Assembly: GCA_002350065.1 (NCBI GenBank)
Contig: DEDQ01000034.1
Location: 1 to 9,267 of the forward strand
Length of the DNA stretch: 9,267 bases
Direction: 5' to 3'
DNA from: Ruminococcus flavefaciens
GTDB lineage: Bacteria > Bacillota > Clostridia > Oscillospirales > Ruminococcaceae
The notes beneath the pieces were generated by a model. The model did not search any database and was not told the origin of the DNA. It saw only the letters and a list, made by a program, of their open reading frames with translations. Both the position numbers and the translations under genes were made by a program. Every line of letters begins with the position of its first letter. Positions within the stretch are counted from its first letter, which is position 1. Positions 6,868-9,267 of the stretch are shown here, one piece after another.

Positions 6868-7299
6868 ATGAAAAAAACAGCTCTCATCATCGCAGCAATG
6901 TGTGCAGTCATCTGCGCAGGCGCTGTAGGATGCAATGGAAATAATGACTCGAAGCCCACAAGAAATGACACGTCTGTAACTCCTCAGGACAAGGTCAAGC
7001 CCTCTGAAGCAAACAACCACAAGACCGAATACGTACCCGTAAGCATTGAGGGAATGTCCGTTATCAAGAGCGGCTGGATAAAGCTCCCCGCAGGAACAGA
7101 GTACCTCGTGCTTCTCAACTCAATCGATGATTCGTATGCAAACGGATACGCTTATCCCAACCAGCCCGCAGACGTCTACAAGGAGGAGGGCGATTACGTT
7201 CTCGTCAAGACAAGAGACGTTGTCGGATACCTTCCCAAGGAGAACTTCACAACTGAGGAGCCCGCAACTCAGGCAGCTCAGACAACTTCCGCCCAGTAA
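6868..7299 (+). CDS. Small secreted lipoprotein, possibly SH3-like
   Basis: A 143-residue precursor. The N-terminus is a lipoprotein signal peptide: Lys2-Lys3, a hydrophobic core, and a lipobox Ala-Val-Gly-Cys with Cys22 as the lipidated residue. A low-complexity Asn/Asp/Thr/Lys/Pro linker (about 23-55) follows, then a compact domain (about 56-125) of short strands ending 'DYVLVKTRDVVGYLPKENF'. This layout suggests a bacterial SH3-like fold, but I do not claim a family. The tail is Thr/Gln/Ala-rich. AGGAGG sits 5 nt before the ATG. The next gene, fprA, begins 27 bp downstream with no terminator between, so the two share the promoter at 6803-6831. The predicted site is the outer face of the cytoplasmic membrane, facing the wall. 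A link to the flavo-diiron protein's oxygen or NO defence role is only contextual. Confidence 0.85.
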   Translation: MKKTALIIAAMCAVICAGAVGCNGNNDSKPTRNDTSVTPQDKVKPSEANNHKTEYVPVSIEGMSVIKSGWIKLPAGTEYLVLLNSIDDSYANGYAYPNQPADVYKEEGDYVLVKTRDVVGYLPKENFTTEEPATQAAQTTSAQ

Positions 7300-7326
7300 C
7301 TGCTTTACAGAAACGAGGTACATGAT

Positions 7327-8484
7327 ATGAAAAATGTAACAAACGATATCTTCTACATAGGAGTAAACGACCACGAGCTCGACCTCTTTGAGGGACAGTA
7401 TGACGTTCCGAACGGAATGGCTTACAACTCGTATCTCATCAAGGACGAGAAAATTGCTGTGTTCGATACCGTTGACAAAAACTTCACCGAGCCGTGGCTC
7501 GCAAATCTTAAAGAAGCTCTCGGCGGCAGAACTCCCGACTATCTCATCGTCCAGCACGTCGAGCCTGACCATTCTGCAAACATTGCAAGCTTTCTCAAAG
7601 AATTTCCGGATACAACAGTAGTTGGAAACGCAAAGACGTTCACATTCATCAACGCATTCTATCCCGAAACAGAGATAAAGAATCAGCTCACTGTCAAGGA
7701 GGGCGACAAGCTTTCACTCGGCTCGCACGAGCTCAGCTTCATCATGGCTCCCATGGTACACTGGCCCGAGGTAATGATGACCTACGACAGCAAGGACAAG
7801 GTTTTCTTCTCCGCTGACGCTTTCGGCAAGTTCGGAGCTCTCGACGCTGACGAGGACTGGGCTTGCGAGGCTCGCCGCTACTACTTTGGCATCGTCGGCA
7901 AGTACGGTGCTCAGGTACAGGGACTCCTCAAAAAGGCTGCCGCACTCAACATCGCTGTAATATGTCCGCTTCACGGACCCGTCCTCACTGAGAATCTCCC
8001 CTACTACATCGGTCTCTACAATACATGGTCAAGCTACGGAGTTGAATCCGAGGGCGTATTCATCGCCTATACTTCCGTTTACGGAAACACAAAGAAGGCT
8101 GCCGAGCTCCTTAAAGAGAAGCTCCTCGAAAAGGGCTGCCCGAAGGTTGCGATCGCAGACCTCGCCCGCGAGGACATGGCTGAATCAGTCGAGGACGGTT
8201 TCCGCTACGGAAAGCTCGTACTCGCGACAACTACATACAACGGCGAGATTTTCCCGTTCATGAATCAGTACATCGACTGGCTCATTGAGAGAAATTATCA
8301 GAACCGCACGATTGGCATAATCGAAAACGGCACATGGGCTGCAACAGCTGCAAAGTGTATCAAGGCAAAGTTTGAAAAATCGAAAAATATCACTTGGCTT
8401 GACACAACTGTAACTATCAAATCCGCGCTCAGCGCTGACAGCATCGCTCAGGTCGAAGCTCTTGCAGACGAGCTTATGAAGTAA
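7327..8484 (+). CDS. fprA: FprA-type A-type flavoprotein (flavo-diiron oxygen/NO reductase)
   Basis: A 385-residue cytosolic flavo-diiron protein, close to the usual length of about 400. The N-terminal metallo-beta-lactamase-like domain carries all the diiron ligand motifs: H-x-E-x-D-H in 'HVEPDH' (His77, Glu79, Asp81, His82), His145 ('MVHWPE'), Asp164 ('SADAFG') and His216 ('PLHGP'). The C-terminal flavodoxin domain (about 243-385) has the FMN phosphate loop 'YTSVYGNT' (248-255) and the 'TTTYNGEIFPFM' loop (301-312). No rubredoxin or flavin reductase domain is fused, so it is the simple class A type. It reduces O2 to water and/or NO to N2O with electrons from rubredoxin or a flavoprotein partner, protecting strict anaerobes; which substrate dominates cannot be read from sequence. 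GAGG sits 8 nt before the ATG. It is co-transcribed with the lipoprotein upstream and terminated by the hairpin at 8518-8563. Confidence 0.95.
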   Translation: MKNVTNDIFYIGVNDHELDLFEGQYDVPNGMAYNSYLIKDEKIAVFDTVDKNFTEPWLANLKEALGGRTPDYLIVQHVEPDHSANIASFLKEFPDTTVVGNAKTFTFINAFYPETEIKNQLTVKEGDKLSLGSHELSFIMAPMVHWPEVMMTYDSKDKVFFSADAFGKFGALDADEDWACEARRYYFGIVGKYGAQVQGLLKKAAALNIAVICPLHGPVLTENLPYYIGLYNTWSSYGVESEGVFIAYTSVYGNTKKAAELLKEKLLEKGCPKVAIADLAREDMAESVEDGFRYGKLVLATTTYNGEIFPFMNQYIDWLIERNYQNRTIGIIENGTWAATAAKCIKAKFEKSKNITWLDTTVTIKSALSADSIAQVEALADELMK

Positions 8485-8517
8485 AAAAGCTGAAAAGTTT
8501 CGTATAAAAAGAATTGC

Positions 8518-8563
8518 ACCGGGCATGATATCATTGAGGTGATATCATGCTCGGTTTTATTTT
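8518..8563 (+). terminator. fprA terminator hairpin overlapping the next gene's start
   Basis: The arms ACCGGGCATGATATCA (8518-8533) and TGATATCATGCTCGGT (8540-8555) form a 16-bp stem with a single G-U pair, around the loop TTGAGG. The stem is followed by TTTATTTT. It lies 34 nt after the fprA stop and looks like an intrinsic terminator. Unusually, the Shine-Dalgarno of the following microprotein (GAGGTGA, 8536-8542) lies in the loop and 3' arm, and its ATG (8547-8549) lies in the 3' arm. The structure could therefore also act as an attenuator or a translation-blocking hairpin. Confidence 0.8.
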
Positions 8564-8651
8564 AGGAAGTCTCTTCGGCGGCACGATAGGAGTATTTACA
8601 ATGTGCCTGTGTACTGCCGCAAAATGGGGAGATGAGTTCTCGCAGCGCTGA
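8547..8651 (+). CDS. One-helix membrane microprotein, DUF3789-like (copy 1)
   Basis: A 34-residue protein. Residues 2-25 form one hydrophobic, Gly-rich helix with 'GGTIGVFTMCLC' (11-22), followed by a short polar tail from Lys26. This fits the uncharacterised DUF3789-type microproteins (GG-hydrophobic-MCL-C pattern) common in Clostridia; I recognise the family from the pattern only. The second copy at 8807-8914 aligns over the full length without gaps, sharing Gly7, the 'GGTI' block, Phe17, 'CLC', 'AAK' and Asp29. This is strong evidence that both are real genes. The start context GAGGTGATATC-ATG closely resembles GAGGTGAACATC-GTG of copy 2. Its ribosome binding site and start are buried in the fprA terminator hairpin, so expression may depend on read-through or on the hairpin opening. 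The function is unknown; small helices of this kind often modulate larger membrane proteins. Confidence 0.75.
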   Translation: MLGFILGSLFGGTIGVFTMCLCTAAKWGDEFSQR

Positions 8652-8794
8652 AATTCATAATCACTGAATCAACAATTTGTAATATCTCGGATAAAATTTG
8701 AAAATTGTAGTATTTTTTAAGACTATTTTAAGATTTCTGTTTCATAATAAGAAAAAAAGAAAATATGAAACGTGAAAAATTTCAAATGAAAGAC
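8652..8794 (+). promoter_or_regulatory. AT-rich spacer, probable promoter of microprotein copy 2
   Basis: The gap between the two microprotein genes is very AT-rich and probably carries a promoter, though none stands out. Candidates are TTGAAA (8698-8703) with GACTAT (8721-8726) at 17 bp, and TTGTAG (8705-8710) with TAAGAT (8729-8734) at 18 bp. CATAAT (8743-8748) is a good -10 lacking a good -35. No terminator hairpin is seen after copy 1, so read-through from copy 1 is also possible. Confidence 0.3.
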
Positions 8795-8806
8795 GAGGTG
8801 AACATC

Positions 8807-8914
8807 GTGGTTCAGATGATAATCGGAGCTTTTATTGGCGGGACTATATCATTATTTTCCTTCTGCCTGTGCGCTGCTGCAAAACAGGCAGACTCGGAAA
8901 TGCTAAACAAGTAA
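8807..8914 (+). CDS. One-helix membrane microprotein, DUF3789-like (copy 2)
   Basis: A 35-residue paralogue of copy 1. A single hydrophobic helix (about 4-25) carries 'GGTISLFSFCLC' (11-22), then Ala-Ala-Ala-Lys and a polar, acidic tail. The start is taken as GTG at 8807 because GAGGTG (8795-8800) is 6 nt upstream. The in-frame ATG at 8816 would leave a 15-nt spacing and lose the full-length alignment with copy 1. About 15 of 34 aligned positions are identical and most of the rest are conservative, so this is an old tandem duplication rather than a recent one. Two Cys in a C-x-C spacing near the cytosolic end of the helix are kept in both copies. A hairpin terminator follows at 8943. The role is unknown. 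Confidence 0.75.
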   Translation: MVQMIIGAFIGGTISLFSFCLCAAAKQADSEMLNK

Positions 8915-8942
8915 ATACTTCCCCCACCCTTTCCTAACTCAA

Positions 8943-8982
8943 GAAGCGGCTGCAAGTTTAACTTGCAGCCGCTTCAATTTTA
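8943..8982 (+). terminator. Terminator hairpin between copy 2 and serS
   Basis: A perfect 15-bp stem, GAAGCGGCTGCAAGT (8943-8957) with ACTTGCAGCCGCTTC (8961-8975), has the 3-nt loop TTA. On the plus strand it is followed by AATTTTAT, a short T-rich tail, fitting termination of the microprotein transcript. The hairpin also lies 7 nt past the serS stop on the other strand. There the following sequence (TTGAGTTAGG) has few T residues, but AAAATT before it pairs poorly, so it may serve as a shared, bidirectional terminator for convergent genes. Confidence 0.85.
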
Positions 8983-9267
8983 TCACTTCTTTTCAGGGAC
9001 CTTTATAACGTCCTTGCGCATATAAGGCTGAAGTGCCTTAGGAATGCGAATGCTGCCGTCCTCGTTTAGATTGTTCTCGAGGAATGCGATGAGCATTCTC
9101 GGAGGAGCAACAACTGTATTATTAAGAGTGTGTGCGAAATACTTGTTTCCGTCCTCAGCCTTAACGCGGATACCAAGTCTGCGAGCCTGAGCGTCGCCGA
9201 GGTTTGAACAGCTTCCGACCTCGAAATACTTCTTCTGTCTCGGTGACCAAGCCTCAACGTCGATAGA
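8983..9267 (-). CDS. serS: Seryl-tRNA synthetase, C-terminal 94 residues (partial)
   Basis: The minus-strand frame ending at TGA (8985-8983) reads through the right edge, so the N-terminal part of the gene is outside the window. The visible protein is the end of the class II catalytic core: 'DVEAWSP' and 'YFEVGSCSNLGDAQARR', which form the active-site region after motif 2, then motif 3 'TLNNTVVAPPRMLIAFLEN' with the invariant Arg, then 'GSIRIPKALQPYM'. The enzyme charges tRNA-Ser (and tRNA-Sec where present). Motif 3 is divergent: common bacterial forms read 'LNGSGLA-GR', here 'LNNTVVAPPR'. This suggests a lineage-specific or second-copy SerRS rather than the Bacillus-like form, but the catalytic Arg and Glu are retained. 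Confidence 0.95.
   Translation of the reverse strand, partial: SIDVEAWSPRQKKYFEVGSCSNLGDAQARRLGIRVKAEDGNKYFAHTLNNTVVAPPRMLIAFLENNLNEDGSIRIPKALQPYMRKDVIKVPEKK

Noticed and set aside
7120..7572. A 150-codon minus-strand open frame opposite the lipoprotein and fprA
   Set aside because: It is antisense to two genes with clear motifs. The frame is long only because of the codon use on the other strand.
8655..8806. A possible tRNA or small RNA between the microprotein genes
   Set aside because: The stretch is extremely AT-rich with no cloverleaf, no stable hairpin and no CCA-type end.
1..9267. CRISPR arrays, insertion sequences or integrase attachment repeats
   Set aside because: No regularly spaced direct repeats, transposase frames or terminal inverted repeats were seen. 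The inverted repeats present are explained as terminators or parS.

Overview
The window looks like chromosomal DNA of a gut-type clostridium, most likely Oscillospiraceae close to Ruminococcus. This rests on the protein styles (a Clostridia-type TIR/propeller protein, an FprA-type flavo-diiron protein, DUF3789-like microproteins), strong AGGAG ribosome binding sites and consensus sigma-A promoters. An exact copy of the Bacillus-type parS centromere (6573-6588) together with serS at the right edge suggests an origin-proximal location. The genus is inferred, not proven.

Left half (1-6498), all on the minus strand and read right to left: a DEDDh 3'-5' exonuclease (5917-6498) with a textbook promoter; then a two-gene operon with its own promoter, encoding a 1124-residue TIR / membrane helix / beta-propeller protein (2445-5819) and, 13 bp further on, a 648-residue protein with two membrane helices, two RCK/TrkA-N-like Rossmann domains and a C-terminal RyR (ryanodine receptor repeat) domain (485-2431). 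A strong intrinsic terminator (444-477) closes the operon. Beyond it lie an unrecognised 99-residue gene (19-318) and the first codons of another gene (1-17).

Right half, mostly plus strand: a 370-bp stretch (6499-6867) holding the divergent promoters and parS; a two-gene operon of a small lipoprotein (6868-7299) and the flavo-diiron protein FprA (7327-8484); two tandem paralogous one-helix microproteins (8547-8651 and 8807-8914); a hairpin terminator; and the C-terminal end of seryl-tRNA synthetase on the minus strand (8983-9267).

The best candidate for an undescribed system is the TIR + RCK-RyR operon. A TIR domain with an apparent catalytic Glu, in a membrane protein with a large sensor-like propeller, is paired with a channel-like membrane protein whose cytosolic part could bind nucleotides. 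This suggests a two-component membrane signalling or abortive-defence module in which a TIR-made NAD derivative would gate the second protein. A second notable point is the fprA terminator hairpin, which carries the Shine-Dalgarno in its loop and the start codon in its stem for the first microprotein.
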